Numbered from the stretch's first letter, positions 25,968 through 36,266 are shown. The stretch is DNA of 64,000 bases from Aquiflexum balticum DSM 16537 (GCF_900176595.1 NZ_LT838813.1:5868501-5932500), one strand, 5' to 3'. The notes: generated from the sequence alone by a model not told the origin. Program-made: numbers and translations.

Positions 25968-28466
25968 TCAATTTACAGAAGCACTGTTTTGTGTGACTTC
26001 CGGAAACTTGAAAACCATCGCATCTTCTACTTTTGTTTTCATTAACGCAATTCCCAATACCTCTTCTACTTTATCGACAAAGTGGAATTCTACACCTTTG
26101 ATATATTCATGATCAATTTCCTCAATATCTCTTTTGTTGCTTTGACAAAGGATAATATCCTTTATCCCTGCCCTTTTTGCCGCCAGAATTTTTTCTTTGA
26201 TACCACCTACAGGCATCACCTTTCCTCTCAAAGTAATTTCCCCGGTCATCGCAACCCTGGATTTTACTTTTCTTTGGGTATAGATAGATGCCATAGCTGT
26301 CAGCATGGTTATGCCCGCCGATGGACCATCTTTTGGGACAGCACCTGCAGGAACGTGAATATGAAGATCATAATGATCAAATACCCTTTCATCGATACCT
26401 AATTTTTCAGCCTTGGATTTGAGATAGGAAAGTGCAGTCATGGCTGACTCCTTCATTACTTCGCCCAACTGACCGGACAAAGTAAGTTTTCCTTTTCCCT
26501 TGCTGAGTGATGTCTCTACGAATAATATTTCACCACCTACTGAGGTCCATGCAAGTCCTGTAACCACTCCGGCAACACTGTTGTCCTGGTAAAATTCTTT
26601 ATCGAAAATTTCACCACCCAATATTTTCCTTACGAGCTGGGGAGTGATTTTCTTGGAATACTCTTCTTCCATCGCAATGGATTTAGCCACATTTCGGACG
26701 ACTTTTCCAATGGCCCTTTCGAGGCTTCTTACTCCGGATTCTCTTGTATAATCTTCAATGATTTTAACCAAAGCAGCCCTGTCAAAAGAAATATCTTTCC
26801 CTTTCAATCCATGCTCTTTTCGCTGTTTTGGAACGAGGTGTTTTTTGGCAATCTCAATTTTTTCTTCCAGCGTATATCCCGTCACTTCAATCACCTCCAT
26901 CCTGTCTCTCAGGGCAGGCTGAATATTGTCCAACGAATTGGCTGTGGCAATGAACAAGACTTTGGAAAGATCATACTCCACTTCAAGATAATTGTCAACG
27001 AAAGTGCTGTTCTGTTCCGGATCCAAAACTTCCAAAAATGCAGAAGAAGGGTCTCCTCTGAAATCAGAACTGAGTTTGTCTATTTCATCCAATACATATA
27101 CCGGATTGGAAAATTTGACTTTTTTCATATTCTGAATAATCTTACCCGGCATAGCGCCCACGTAGGTTTTTCTATGGCCTCGGATTTCGGCTTCATCATG
27201 TACACCACCCAAGGACATCCTGATGTATTTCCTTCCTAAAGCCGTCGCAACAGATTTACCCAAAGAAGTTTTTCCTACTCCAGGAGGACCGTACAAGCAA
27301 AGAATCGGGCCCTTCAGGTCTTTTTTCAATTTCAGGACAGCCAAATATTCAATGATTCTTTCTTTGACTTTATCCAAACCGTGATGATCTCTATCCAAAA
27401 TCGCTTTGGCCCGTTTTAGATCAAAATTGTCTTCGGTATATTCACTCCAAGGCAACTCTACCAATGTTTCCGCATAATTCAAGGCAATAGGATATTCAGC
27501 GGCAGATGGATTGATACGAAGGATTTTATCCAGTTCTTTTTCAAAATGCTTGGCAACTTCTTTTGGCCATTTCTTTTTGGAACCCCTGAGTCGGAGTTCT
27601 TCAACTTCCTTTTCAGGTCCTTCTTCTCCCAATTCTGTTTGCAGGACCTTCATCTGTTGGCGCAAAAAATAATCTCGTTGCTGCTGATCGATATCTGTAT
27701 GCACTTTTTTATGGATCTCACTTTTGAGCTCCAGCATCTGTATATCCTTCATCATAAATTCAAGCAACAAAGTTGCCCGTTCAACTCCGTCATTGATTTC
27801 AAGCAATTTCTGTTTGGAATCTACCGGTGCGTTGATATTTGAAGATAAAAAATGAGTCAGGAATGCAGTATTATCAATATTGTCCAAAGCCACTTGTGCT
27901 TCTCTGGGAATTTCTGGATTAAGATGCAAAATTTTAGCCGCAGCCTCTTTGAGGGATTCCTCAAGTGCCTGGATTTTCTTATTGTTTTCAGGGAAATTCT
28001 CATCCAAAAACTCAACCTTTGCGGTGAAATAAGGATCTTCGGTCAAAGTCTGGCTGATCTTAAAACGCTTTTTCCCTTGGATAATAATAGTTGTATTCCC
28101 ATCGGGCAGGACGATCATCTTAATGATTTTGGCCAAGGTACCTACATGATAAATATCCTCCCATGAAGGATCATCATTTTGTGGATTGACCTGGGCACAG
28201 ACTCCTATCAGCTTATTTCCTTTTTGAGCTTTTTTCACAAGTCTGATGGATCTTTGTCTCCCTACTGTGATCGGAATGACCACTCCTGGAAAAAGCACTG
28301 TGTTTCGAACTGAAAGAATAGGTATCTCTTTGGAATAGTCTTCCGGATGTTGTAAAGAATCATCTTCCTCGTCGGTGATAAGTTGAATCAGGTCACCTTC
28401 CCCTGCGTAATCTCCTACCATTAATGATTGATATAATTGGTTTGTGTAGTTATTCATAAAGGACAA
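25968..28466 (-). CDS. lon: ATP-dependent protease Lon
   Basis: An 832-aa LonA-type protease degrading misfolded and regulatory proteins. The N-terminal substrate-recognition domain begins around residue 45 (IPILSVRNTVLFPGVVIPI), Walker A GPPGVGKTSLG lies near 392, and the AAA+ lid follows. The proteolytic domain has the catalytic dyad Ser in KDGPSAGITM near 723 and Lys in GGIKEKILAAKRAG near 765. Length is normal. An alternative in-frame ATG (residue 4) exists. It is divergent from nothing close by; a 290-bp AT-rich spacer precedes it. Confidence 0.96.
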   Translation of the reverse strand: MSFMNNYTNQLYQSLMVGDYAGEGDLIQLITDEEDDSLQHPEDYSKEIPILSVRNTVLFPGVVIPITVGRQRSIRLVKKAQKGNKLIGVCAQVNPQNDDPSWEDIYHVGTLAKIIKMIVLPDGNTTIIIQGKKRFKISQTLTEDPYFTAKVEFLDENFPENNKKIQALEESLKEAAAKILHLNPEIPREAQVALDNIDNTAFLTHFLSSNINAPVDSKQKLLEINDGVERATLLLEFMMKDIQMLELKSEIHKKVHTDIDQQQRDYFLRQQMKVLQTELGEEGPEKEVEELRLRGSKKKWPKEVAKHFEKELDKILRINPSAAEYPIALNYAETLVELPWSEYTEDNFDLKRAKAILDRDHHGLDKVKERIIEYLAVLKLKKDLKGPILCLYGPPGVGKTSLGKSVATALGRKYIRMSLGGVHDEAEIRGHRKTYVGAMPGKIIQNMKKVKFSNPVYVLDEIDKLSSDFRGDPSSAFLEVLDPEQNSTFVDNYLEVEYDLSKVLFIATANSLDNIQPALRDRMEVIEVTGYTLEEKIEIAKKHLVPKQRKEHGLKGKDISFDRAALVKIIEDYTRESGVRSLERAIGKVVRNVAKSIAMEEEYSKKITPQLVRKILGGEIFDKEFYQDNSVAGVVTGLAWTSVGGEILFVETSLSKGKGKLTLSGQLGEVMKESAMTALSYLKSKAEKLGIDERVFDHYDLHIHVPAGAVPKDGPSAGITMLTAMASIYTQRKVKSRVAMTGEITLRGKVMPVGGIKEKILAAKRAGIKDIILCQSNKRDIEEIDHEYIKGVEFHFVDKVEEVLGIALMKTKVEDAMVFKFPEVTQNSASVN

Positions 28467-28696
28467 TATGACAGTTGAAATGTCATGTTATATTAGAAAG
28501 AAATATAAACCTCCAAGTTAATAAGGTTCCTGCAATAAAATCAATGTATATGCCAAGGTTTGTTTAGGTACAAAATGGCAGGTTAATAAGTGAAGTATTT
28601 TGGATTGATTTCCCTGTTCAACCTTGAATTATTATAAATGTAAAATCTATTCCTAAATCTTTGAGCTATACTAATCAAAAAAAAATCTAAAAAAAT

Positions 28697-28725
28697 AAGG
28701 GAAATCTAATGTTCAGATTTCCCTT
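28697..28725 (-). terminator. Terminator of the dxr-rseP operon
   Basis: Eleven-bp stem AAGGGAAATCT/AGATTTCCCTT with a 7-nt loop, then a T-rich run on the reverse strand. The rest of the spacer up to lon (28467-28696) shows nothing recognisable. Confidence 0.8.
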
Positions 28726-28759
28726 GAATTAAGTTTTGATAAGTTGGTAGTTTAATTTT

Positions 28760-30073
28760 TCAACCAGTAAAAATCTTCAGAATATCATTCCCGATTGCAA
28801 AAACCATCAAGGCCAACAACATCACCATGCCAACCTTTTGGGCGTTTTCCAAGAACTTGTCCGAAGGCGCCTGCCCCGATACCATTTCATAAAGCAAAAA
28901 CATGACATGTCCACCATCCAAAGCCGGAATTGGCAATAAATTCATAAAGGCCAATATCATAGAAATCAAACCGGTTATGCTCCAAAATTTTACCCAATCC
29001 CATCTGCTTCCGTAGATTTTCGCCATTCCTATTGGACCACTGACGTTTTTGGCAGAAACTTCTCCTGTAAACATTTTGCCCAATGCCCTCGCATTGATAA
29101 TGACCACACCAAAAGCTCTTTCTGTGCCTTTAACAATTGACTCTCCGATGGCATATCTTTGAACAACCGGATCAAGAGGGGCATTGACAAAACCTAAAGT
29201 ACCTTGTTCACTGATCTGGACTTCCTTTTCGATTTTATCTCCATTTCTATCTACCAATAGATCAACCTGTTCTCCTTTGAACTGTGAGAGTGTAGCCTGC
29301 AGCTCATTGATATAGTTCACTTCCTGATCATTTACTGCGATAATTCTATCTCCTTTTTGAAGACCTGATTGTTCAGCTACCGTACCGGGTGAAATCTCCA
29401 TCACTTTTATAGGGTGTCTGATATCGAGAAACTGCCCCATACTTTCTTCATTGGAGAAAGAATTGATGAAACCTCTTGGAATCTCAATTTTGATGATTTC
29501 CCCGTTTCGGTCTACTGTGTAATATCCTTCTGAACTTAGTAATGCGTCCCCACTACTCAACTCACCGAGGCTTTTATAAGGTTCTCCGCTGATATCCAAA
29601 ATCCTGTCACCGTCCTGAAAACCAATTTCTTTGGCTATTTCATAGGCAACAATTCCATTTTCAATTACCTGATCTCTGGAATAGAATGTCTCTCCTCTTT
29701 GGTGAACAAGAATCACAAAAATGACAATACCTGTAATCACATTGACGAATATCCCCCCCAACATCACAATCAAACGTTGCCAGGCAGGTTTTGACCGAAA
29801 CTCCCATGGCTGGGGCTCAGAGGAAAGCTGCTCAGTATCCATGGACTCATCCACCATGCCTGAAATCTTGACAAATCCTCCCAAAGGAATCGCTCCAATG
29901 GAATATTCTGTCTCACCCCATTTAAATCCAACTATTTTGGGAGGGAATCCAATAGAGAATTTCTCCACCCTCATACCAAACATTTTGGCAGTCAACAAGT
30001 GACCCAATTCGTGCAAGCCAACCAAAATTGACAATCCCAGAATCAGCTGGGCCACCATTATTAATGTATCCAT
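28760..30073 (-). CDS. rseP: RIP metalloprotease RseP
   Basis: A 437-aa site-2 zinc metalloprotease of family M50 that cleaves transmembrane substrates, classically anti-sigma factors. The zinc-binding HELGH is at residues about 21-25 and the third ligand is in the C-terminal LDGGH near 386. Two PDZ domains occupy about 130-205 and 210-290 (TVAEQSGLQKGDRI in the second). Four transmembrane helices are visible. It overlaps dxr by a single nucleotide, a conserved pairing. Confidence 0.94.
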   Translation of the reverse strand: MDTLIMVAQLILGLSILVGLHELGHLLTAKMFGMRVEKFSIGFPPKIVGFKWGETEYSIGAIPLGGFVKISGMVDESMDTEQLSSEPQPWEFRSKPAWQRLIVMLGGIFVNVITGIVIFVILVHQRGETFYSRDQVIENGIVAYEIAKEIGFQDGDRILDISGEPYKSLGELSSGDALLSSEGYYTVDRNGEIIKIEIPRGFINSFSNEESMGQFLDIRHPIKVMEISPGTVAEQSGLQKGDRIIAVNDQEVNYINELQATLSQFKGEQVDLLVDRNGDKIEKEVQISEQGTLGFVNAPLDPVVQRYAIGESIVKGTERAFGVVIINARALGKMFTGEVSAKNVSGPIGMAKIYGSRWDWVKFWSITGLISMILAFMNLLPIPALDGGHVMFLLYEMVSGQAPSDKFLENAQKVGMVMLLALMVFAIGNDILKIFTG

Positions 30074-31260
30074 TATACTTTACTCTTGATTAATTCTTCC
30101 GTTATTTTTCTGGACATTTTGTCCGTTTCTATATAATCCAATAAACTTGGTTTTTGGATAAATGTTGTCCTTTCCAGTGTAGTTTCTATCAAATCCGACA
30201 TTTCGAGAAAACCGATTTCGTCATGCAAAAATGCAGCCACAGCTATTTCATTGGCAGCATTCAAGATACATGGTGCATTACCTCCTTTTTTAAGCGCTTC
30301 AAAAGCCAATCCTAAATTCCTGAAAGTTTCCATGTCAGGCTTTTCAAATGTCAGGCTTGGGTAATTCACGAAATCAAATCTAGGAAAGTCAGATTTAAAC
30401 CTTTCGGGAAAACTCAAAGCAAACTGAATTGGAATACGCATATCAGGCAGTCCAAGTTGTGCTTTGATTGATCCGTCTTCAAACTGAATCAGGGAATGAA
30501 TGATAGATTGAGGATGAACTACTACATCAATCTGCTCTTTAGAAACCCCAAATAACCACTTTGCTTCAATAACTTCCAATCCCTTATTCATCAAGGATGC
30601 TGAATCAATGGTAATCTTTGCACCCATATCCCAATTTGGGTGTTTCAGTGCCTGGGCTTTTGTGACCTTGGCCAAAAACTCCCTGTCTTTACCTCTAAAC
30701 GGCCCTCCTGAAGCAGTAAGGATAATTTTTTCGATAGGATTATGAAACTCTCCCACTAAACATTGGAAAATAGCCGAATGTTCAGAATCAACGGGATAGA
30801 TATTGACTCCTTTATCTCTTGCAAGTTGGGTAATCAATTCACCTGCAACTACAAGCGTTTCCTTATTGGCAAGAGCAATCTGCTTACCGGCTTCTATGGC
30901 TTTGATGGTCGGAATAAGCCCTGAATAGCCTACCAATGCAGTCAACACAAGGTCGATGCTTTCCATAGTAACCACGTCCGCAATGGCTTGATCCCCTGCA
31001 AAAACTTTGATATCATGGGGTATCAATGCGTCTTTCACTTTCTGATACAAGCTTTCATTGGCAATAACCACACAATTTGGCTGAAATTTCAAAGCTTGTT
31101 CAATCAATAAATCAGCATTATTCTGGGCAGTCAGGACTTCTACTTGAAATTTTTCGGGGTGTGACTGGATGACATCCAATGTTTGGGTTCCAATACTACC
31201 GGTTGAGCCAAGTATGGCTACATTCTTTTTACCTGACATTAATTCATTTTGCATTAGCAA
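30073..31260 (-). CDS. dxr: 1-deoxy-D-xylulose-5-phosphate reductoisomerase
   Basis: A 395-aa enzyme converting DXP to 2-C-methyl-D-erythritol 4-phosphate, the second step of the MEP isoprenoid pathway. NADPH-binding GSTGSIGTQTLDVI lies near residue 17, ANKETLVVAGE near 132, ASGGPFRG near 191 and the metal/substrate-binding SLMNKGLEVIEA near 227. An in-frame ATG at residue 3 or 9 is an alternative start. It is the first gene of the dxr-rseP operon. Confidence 0.96.
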   Translation of the reverse strand: MLMQNELMSGKKNVAILGSTGSIGTQTLDVIQSHPEKFQVEVLTAQNNADLLIEQALKFQPNCVVIANESLYQKVKDALIPHDIKVFAGDQAIADVVTMESIDLVLTALVGYSGLIPTIKAIEAGKQIALANKETLVVAGELITQLARDKGVNIYPVDSEHSAIFQCLVGEFHNPIEKIILTASGGPFRGKDREFLAKVTKAQALKHPNWDMGAKITIDSASLMNKGLEVIEAKWLFGVSKEQIDVVVHPQSIIHSLIQFEDGSIKAQLGLPDMRIPIQFALSFPERFKSDFPRFDFVNYPSLTFEKPDMETFRNLGLAFEALKKGGNAPCILNAANEIAVAAFLHDEIGFLEMSDLIETTLERTTFIQKPSLLDYIETDKMSRKITEELIKSKV

Positions 31261-31454
31261 GAAGGCGGAAAAAACAAAAACTTCTGTCTGACCCTATTTT
31301 TTTAATCTGACAAAATTACAAGGTTAATAGACTTTTCCTTCAAATTTTTTATGACTTTTTGAAAGTATATAAATTTGGCATGCAAATAGGTAAATTTGTT
31401 TGCTAATTAACTTTAAATAAAACCTGCATATCCGCCGTATATCGTACTGACATT

Positions 31455-32888
31455 ATGCTTAAAAATGTAAAAATAGTTTTTTTGGCCTTTGCAGCAGGAA
31501 TTGCTGGAGCATGGGCTTTTCACCAGTTTTCGGAAAAAGACCTTACCAAAGAACCACTTGAATTCAGGAATGAAAGCCCTAAATACAATGTGGATTTCAG
31601 AGAAAGTCCACCAAGCATACCTAATAATCCGGTTTCTTTTGTTGAAGCATCTGAAAAAAGTACTCCTTCTGTCGTATTTATAAAGAACTTTTCAGGGACA
31701 GACCAAAGGAGATACAGTATTTTCGACTATTTTTTTGGTACAGGACCCGCTCAAAGAGTAAGTACAGGCTCTGGGGTAATTATCAGTAAAGACGGCTATA
31801 TCATTACCAACAATCATGTTATTGACAGGGCTGAAACCATTGAGGTTGTGCATCAAAAAAGAACCTATCCAGCAAAACTGATCGGGACAGATAAAAATAC
31901 AGACATTGCGGTATTGAAAGTTGAAACGGAAAACTTACCCGCCATACAGCTGGGAAGCAGTAGAGAGCTTAAAATAGGTGAATGGGTAATCGCTGTTGGA
32001 AATCCATTCAATCTTACCTCCACCGTCACAGCAGGTATTGTCTCCGCAAAGGAAAGACAGATCAATATTCTCGGCGGAGAATTTCCCTTGGAATCTTTTA
32101 TCCAAACTGACGCTCCTATCAACCCTGGCAATTCGGGAGGTGCCTTGGTCAATGTCAGAGGTGAATTGGTGGGAATCAATACCGCTATACTTTCGAGGAC
32201 AGGTTCCTACACAGGTTATGGCTTTGCTGTACCTGTCGATATTGCTATGAAAATCGCCAATGACCTAATCAAATTTGGTGAAGTTCAAAAAGCCATTCCA
32301 GGAATAGAGGTAGTGGAAATCACTCCCGAGCTTGCAGAAGAAATGGGACTCAAAACATTGGATGGTGTAATTATCACCCATGTAGTCCGAAATGGTGCCG
32401 GAGAAAAAGCAGGATTACAGCGTAATGATGTCATCACCGGAATTGGAAACATTGATATCTTGGGAAAAGGAAGTTTTGAGGAAGTGTTATCTTACTACTA
32501 TCCGGGTGATAAAATTCAGGTTACTTTCCAAAGAAACAGTATGAAAAACTCTGCCCAAGTCACCCTTCAGAATCTGGAGGGAGGTACAGGAATAATAAAA
32601 AGAGAGTTTTTTACATCGAATTTGTTGGGAGCACAATTAGAGGCGGTGAATACGCTTGAAAAAGACAGACTCGGCATTGAATTTGGCATCAAAATCACAG
32701 GAATGACCCGTGGTTACCTAAGAGATTTGGGCCTGAACAATGGATTTGTCATCACCCATGTAAACGGAGAACCGTCAAAAAATCCTGAAGAAGTTGGTAA
32801 ATATCTGGAAAAATTCAGCGGTAGACTCAGATTGGAAGGAGTAACACCAAATGGACAGCCATTTATGCAATCCTATAATGTGAGATAA
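31455..32888 (+). CDS. Do/DegP-family periplasmic serine protease
   Basis: A 477-aa HtrA/Deg protease for envelope quality control. It is held by an N-terminal signal anchor (VKIVFLAFAAGIAGAWAF). The trypsin-like domain shows the triad His in NNHVI near residue 122, Asp in NTDIAVLKV near 155 and Ser in PGNSGGALVN near 229. Two PDZ domains follow (about 285-370 and 395-475). Members in Bacteroidota are named DegP, DegQ or HtrA without distinction. Monocistronic, divergent from dxr. Confidence 0.93.
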   Translation: MLKNVKIVFLAFAAGIAGAWAFHQFSEKDLTKEPLEFRNESPKYNVDFRESPPSIPNNPVSFVEASEKSTPSVVFIKNFSGTDQRRYSIFDYFFGTGPAQRVSTGSGVIISKDGYIITNNHVIDRAETIEVVHQKRTYPAKLIGTDKNTDIAVLKVETENLPAIQLGSSRELKIGEWVIAVGNPFNLTSTVTAGIVSAKERQINILGGEFPLESFIQTDAPINPGNSGGALVNVRGELVGINTAILSRTGSYTGYGFAVPVDIAMKIANDLIKFGEVQKAIPGIEVVEITPELAEEMGLKTLDGVIITHVVRNGAGEKAGLQRNDVITGIGNIDILGKGSFEEVLSYYYPGDKIQVTFQRNSMKNSAQVTLQNLEGGTGIIKREFFTSNLLGAQLEAVNTLEKDRLGIEFGIKITGMTRGYLRDLGLNNGFVITHVNGEPSKNPEEVGKYLEKFSGRLRLEGVTPNGQPFMQSYNVR

Positions 32889-32949
32889 ATTGTGTAAATT
32901 AAAGTTGTTAAATTTATTCTTCATTAATTCATGAGTTAATGAATCCAAA

Positions 32950-33381
32950 ATGAAATTTGCCATTATGAAAATTCCACCCCCTACCTGCCAAAAATGTTTC
33001 CAGGATTTTCAAGAAGCTTTGGATGAATTGAGGGATTTGATTGTGGGTTTTAGGAATTCCAAGCCTGATCCAAAAACACAGCACAAAATTATCCGCACAT
33101 TTGAACTTACCCATGAATTGGCTTTAAAGACCATAGGTGAATATTTCAGAAAAGAGGGAAGACCCCCTTTTTCAGGCTCTAGAGATGCAACTGTTGAAGC
33201 ATTTCACGAGGATTTAATAGACAATGGAAAAGGTTGGTTGGATATTATTATAGAGAGAATCAAGTTCAACCCATTGTATCCAGAAGATTATGAATATGAG
33301 TTTACACAAAACATCATCACCAAACATGTAAGCTTATTGGAAAATTTTGAAAGGAAATTATCAAAAAAGCTTAATCAATAA
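32950..33381 (+). CDS. HI0074-like nucleotidyltransferase substrate-binding (HEPN-type) protein, solitary
   Basis: A 143-aa all-helical protein resembling the HI0074 family, the HEPN-like partner of small MNT nucleotidyltransferases. Recognisable pieces are CFQDFQEALDELRDL at the N-terminal side, RTFELTHELALKTI near residue 50 and SRDATVEAFHEDLIDNGKGWLDI near 75. The partner nucleotidyltransferase, normally directly adjacent, is missing: degP lies upstream and a lipoprotein gene downstream. The usual RN-x-x-x-H motif after WLDI reads RIKFNPLY here, so the HEPN histidine seems lost. It starts at 32950, or at the ATG at 32965. Confidence 0.72.
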   Translation: MKFAIMKIPPPTCQKCFQDFQEALDELRDLIVGFRNSKPDPKTQHKIIRTFELTHELALKTIGEYFRKEGRPPFSGSRDATVEAFHEDLIDNGKGWLDIIIERIKFNPLYPEDYEYEFTQNIITKHVSLLENFERKLSKKLNQ

Positions 33382-33504
33382 TAAGTGAAAAAGATTCTGA
33401 AAAAATTTTTTTTATTCTCTGTCGCACTTTTGCCAAATAGTACGTCATAAGAATAAGTGCACAGTTCCTCGTTCTTATTCTAAAAATTTCTTTCAAAAAT
33501 TGCC

Positions 33505-34791
33505 ATGAAAAAAAACCTACTTCCACTATTCAGCCGACCACTCAACCTGGTTTTGGCATTAATGCTGTTTTTGGTTTTGCCATCTTGCCATGACGATGTC
33601 AAAAGTACTTACATGTATAAAGCTACTATTCCAGTGTTTTTGGAAATGAGTGATGTGAGGGCTGCAGATATTATCATAGAACCGGGCAAAGAGTTAGAGA
33701 ATCCCGGGAAGATATACATCTACGGTGACTTTTTGTTTATCAATGAGCCAAAAAAAGGTATCCATATTTTGGACAACACCAATCCTTCAGCTCCTGTCAA
33801 CATCAATTTCATTAATATTCCTGGAAATGTGGACCTGGCGGTAAATTCAGATATTTTGTATGCTGACAACTATGTGGATCTTTTGGCTTTTGACATTACC
33901 AATCCTAGAGATATCAAAAAAGTGAATAGAGTAGAAGATGTGTTCATGCATATGTATTCCCATGCTACCGGCAAAATCATCACTTACAAGGATACTGTGT
34001 TAACTCAGGATTCGGAAATCATGTGGGGATGGGGAAGACCAGGTGGATTTTGGATGTTGGAATCATCATCAGATGCAAGCTTCAGTGGCAATAGAGGCGG
34101 TGGTCAATCCCAGAGCTATGGTCAAGGTGGTTCAATGGCCAGGTTTACTTTGATGAGTGGTCATCTCTATGCGGTAGATGAATATAGCTTAAGGGTATTT
34201 GATGTTCTGAAAGAGGACGAACCAAAGCATTTGAAAAACATAGATTTGGGTTGGGGAATTGAAACAATTTTTCCATTCAAAGACAAGCTCTTCATTGGTT
34301 CCAACACAGGAATGCATATTTATGACGCCAGTACACCGGCAGATCCGAAAGTCATGTCGGTTTATCAGCATATTACTGCCTGCGATCCGGTGGTAGTGAA
34401 TGACGAACATGCATTTGTAACCTTACGCTCCGGAATGTTCTGCAGAATGGGAGTAGATGAGCTACAGATAGTTGATATTACCAACCTTTATGAACCAAAA
34501 TTAGTGAAAGCATACCCCATGCTCAATCCGCATGGTCTGGCACTTTCAGGAGATTATCTTTATGTAGCGGAAGGAGAACATGGTTTAAAAAGTTTCAACG
34601 TTGCAGATGTTTTGAACATAGATAAAAATCAATTGGAATTCCTGAAATCGATGAAATCTGTGGATATAATTCCCGGACCAAAATCCCTGATTGTGATAGG
34701 TCCTGATGGGGTTTGCCAATTTGACTATTCTACGCCTTCTGTACTCAAGCCATTAAGCTGTATTCAAGTCAAAAACCCTGTCGTGGTTTGA
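33505..34791 (+). CDS. LVIVD-repeat lipoprotein
   Basis: A 428-aa lipoprotein (signal peptide then lipobox LPSC, Cys28) containing LVIVD-type beta-propeller repeats, seen as recurring units: LFINEPKKGIHILDNTNPSAP, LRVFDVLKEDEPKHLKNID, LQIVDITNLYEPKLVKAYP and LYVAEGEHGLKSFNVAD. A Gly/Ser/Gln-rich insertion lies near residues 190-212. LVIVD proteins are surface or periplasmic in Bacteroidota, with unknown ligand. A possible partner is the exported protein 79 bp downstream on the same strand. Confidence 0.78.
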   Translation: MKKNLLPLFSRPLNLVLALMLFLVLPSCHDDVKSTYMYKATIPVFLEMSDVRAADIIIEPGKELENPGKIYIYGDFLFINEPKKGIHILDNTNPSAPVNINFINIPGNVDLAVNSDILYADNYVDLLAFDITNPRDIKKVNRVEDVFMHMYSHATGKIITYKDTVLTQDSEIMWGWGRPGGFWMLESSSDASFSGNRGGGQSQSYGQGGSMARFTLMSGHLYAVDEYSLRVFDVLKEDEPKHLKNIDLGWGIETIFPFKDKLFIGSNTGMHIYDASTPADPKVMSVYQHITACDPVVVNDEHAFVTLRSGMFCRMGVDELQIVDITNLYEPKLVKAYPMLNPHGLALSGDYLYVAEGEHGLKSFNVADVLNIDKNQLEFLKSMKSVDIIPGPKSLIVIGPDGVCQFDYSTPSVLKPLSCIQVKNPVVV

Positions 34792-34870
34792 TCTTCTTAC
34801 CCGCAGGATTTTTGATGAGATTTTTAAAAATTTTCTTTTAAAATTCCGGCTACAAAATTCATTCAAATAA

Positions 34871-35485
34871 ATGAAAACTGCTTTCTTTTTATTTCTGATT
34901 CTTATTTTCTGGCAGGAACAATCTTTTGCCCAGCAAAAGACTTATATCAACCATACTGAAATAGGTCCAATGTTCGGCAGGGTTAAAGTCTCTGAAAATA
35001 ACTTTGACCCTAGAATTAATTTTTCTTTCCAGACATTCAATGGTGCAAGGATAAACAAGTATCATGCCGTCGGTTTTTTAATTGGTCTTGATACTTATCC
35101 GAATTTCAATTTAATACCTATGGCATTTGCGTGGCGTGGATTTTGGGAAAAAGGCAAACGCAGCACCCCCTTTGCGGGTTTGGATCTGGGAAAAGGTTCT
35201 GCAATTTTGGAAAAAAGGGAAGTCAATGAATGGGGCGAAAATTGGTATGAGGGTGGATTTTTATTCAGCCCTTCCATTGGGATTAGAAGAAAAGGAAAAA
35301 ATGGAAAAAATGATTTTACCTGGAGTCTGGGATTTAAAAGACAGCAGGCTTTTTTTTATGAAGGATTCAGAGATTTCACCAATTCAAATAATGCCGGAAC
35401 TGGCCTGCCTCCCGGGTTTAGTTCCGTAAGGGAGGAAGCTTATATTTTCAATAGCATCTCAATTAAATGGGGGCTTGTATTTTAA
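34871..35485 (+). CDS. Exported protein of unknown function, probable outer-membrane barrel
   Basis: A 204-aa protein with a signal peptide (cleavage after about SFAQ). The mature part alternates hydrophobic and polar residues with many aromatics and ends SISIKWGLVF, consistent with a small outer-membrane beta-barrel. I do not recognise a family. It follows the LVIVD lipoprotein on the same strand and may be co-transcribed with it. It ends at a bidirectional terminator. Confidence 0.6.
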   Translation: MKTAFFLFLILIFWQEQSFAQQKTYINHTEIGPMFGRVKVSENNFDPRINFSFQTFNGARINKYHAVGFLIGLDTYPNFNLIPMAFAWRGFWEKGKRSTPFAGLDLGKGSAILEKREVNEWGENWYEGGFLFSPSIGIRRKGKNGKNDFTWSLGFKRQQAFFYEGFRDFTNSNNAGTGLPPGFSSVREEAYIFNSISIKWGLVF

Positions 35486-35489
35486 AATA

Positions 35490-35524
35490 AGGAAAGGCAG
35501 TTCCGAATGGGAATTACCTTTCCT
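35490..35524. terminator. Bidirectional terminator
   Basis: AGGAAAGG/CCTTTCCT outer stem with an inner TTCC/GGAA pairing, followed by T-rich sequence; lies between two converging outer-membrane protein genes. Confidence 0.7.
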
Positions 35525-35544
35525 GATTTTATTTTTTTAATTGG

Positions 35545-36153
35545 TTAATTCCTCCATTTTCCACCACCCACATAAAAGCCGACGGCAATTCCCAAGTAGG
35601 CGTTACCTGTTTCACCGATTACTGTTCCTTGTGTATTAATGAGTTCAGATTTTGGTACAAAATTATAGTCCAATGAAAGCCTGAATTTTGATGCTTCAAA
35701 ACCTGCCCTTAATACAGGAGCAAAAGCAGAATTGCCGGACAGGGTGCCATAATCTTCCGGGTCTACTGTTGTGTCAAAATCAATACTTGCAAAATTCATC
35801 CATCCTAGGCCAGCTCCAACAAACGGAGCAAAATTGCTTCCCTGAGTTTTGAAGTAATAATCATAAGTTAAAACAAAAGAACCATTTATAGCAACCTTTG
35901 CTGTTCCATCATCGGAATTGGAATAAATAACCAAATCCCGTACCATTGACGCCCCACCGATTCTTAACCCAATATTCATATTGTCCTTAATATTGTATTT
36001 AGGTTCCAAATAAAACAAAACCCCTCCTCCGCCTGCCATCGGAACGGTGTATCCTAAATCCAATCCAACCCGGAATTTCCCCATTTCTTGAGCATTGGCA
36101 GTAAAAGTTACCCCAAAAATCAAGACTGCTAAAACTACAATTGCATTTTTCAT
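35545..36153 (-). CDS. Outer-membrane beta-barrel protein
   Basis: About 202 aa from the ATG at 36153; an in-frame ATG at 36189 adds 12 residues ahead of the signal peptide (AIVVLAVLIFGVTFTANAQ), so the later start is preferred. The mature protein has the glycine-rich alternating pattern of OmpW/OmpX-like 8-strand barrels (FRVGLDLGYTVPMAGGGG, FAPFVGAGLGWM, and NAYLGIAVGFYVGG near the end). Substrate or role unknown. It is divergent from the ABC transporter genes. Confidence 0.75.
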   Translation of the reverse strand: MKNAIVVLAVLIFGVTFTANAQEMGKFRVGLDLGYTVPMAGGGGVLFYLEPKYNIKDNMNIGLRIGGASMVRDLVIYSNSDDGTAKVAINGSFVLTYDYYFKTQGSNFAPFVGAGLGWMNFASIDFDTTVDPEDYGTLSGNSAFAPVLRAGFEASKFRLSLDYNFVPKSELINTQGTVIGETGNAYLGIAVGFYVGGGKWRN

Positions 36154-36266
36154 GTTGTGATTTTTTAAAGATAAAATAAAGTAAAACAAACAATTTTCAA
36201 CCCAATTGAACGCAAATACAATTGAAATGTTTAATATTTGAAAATTGAAATTTTTATTCCTTAGAC

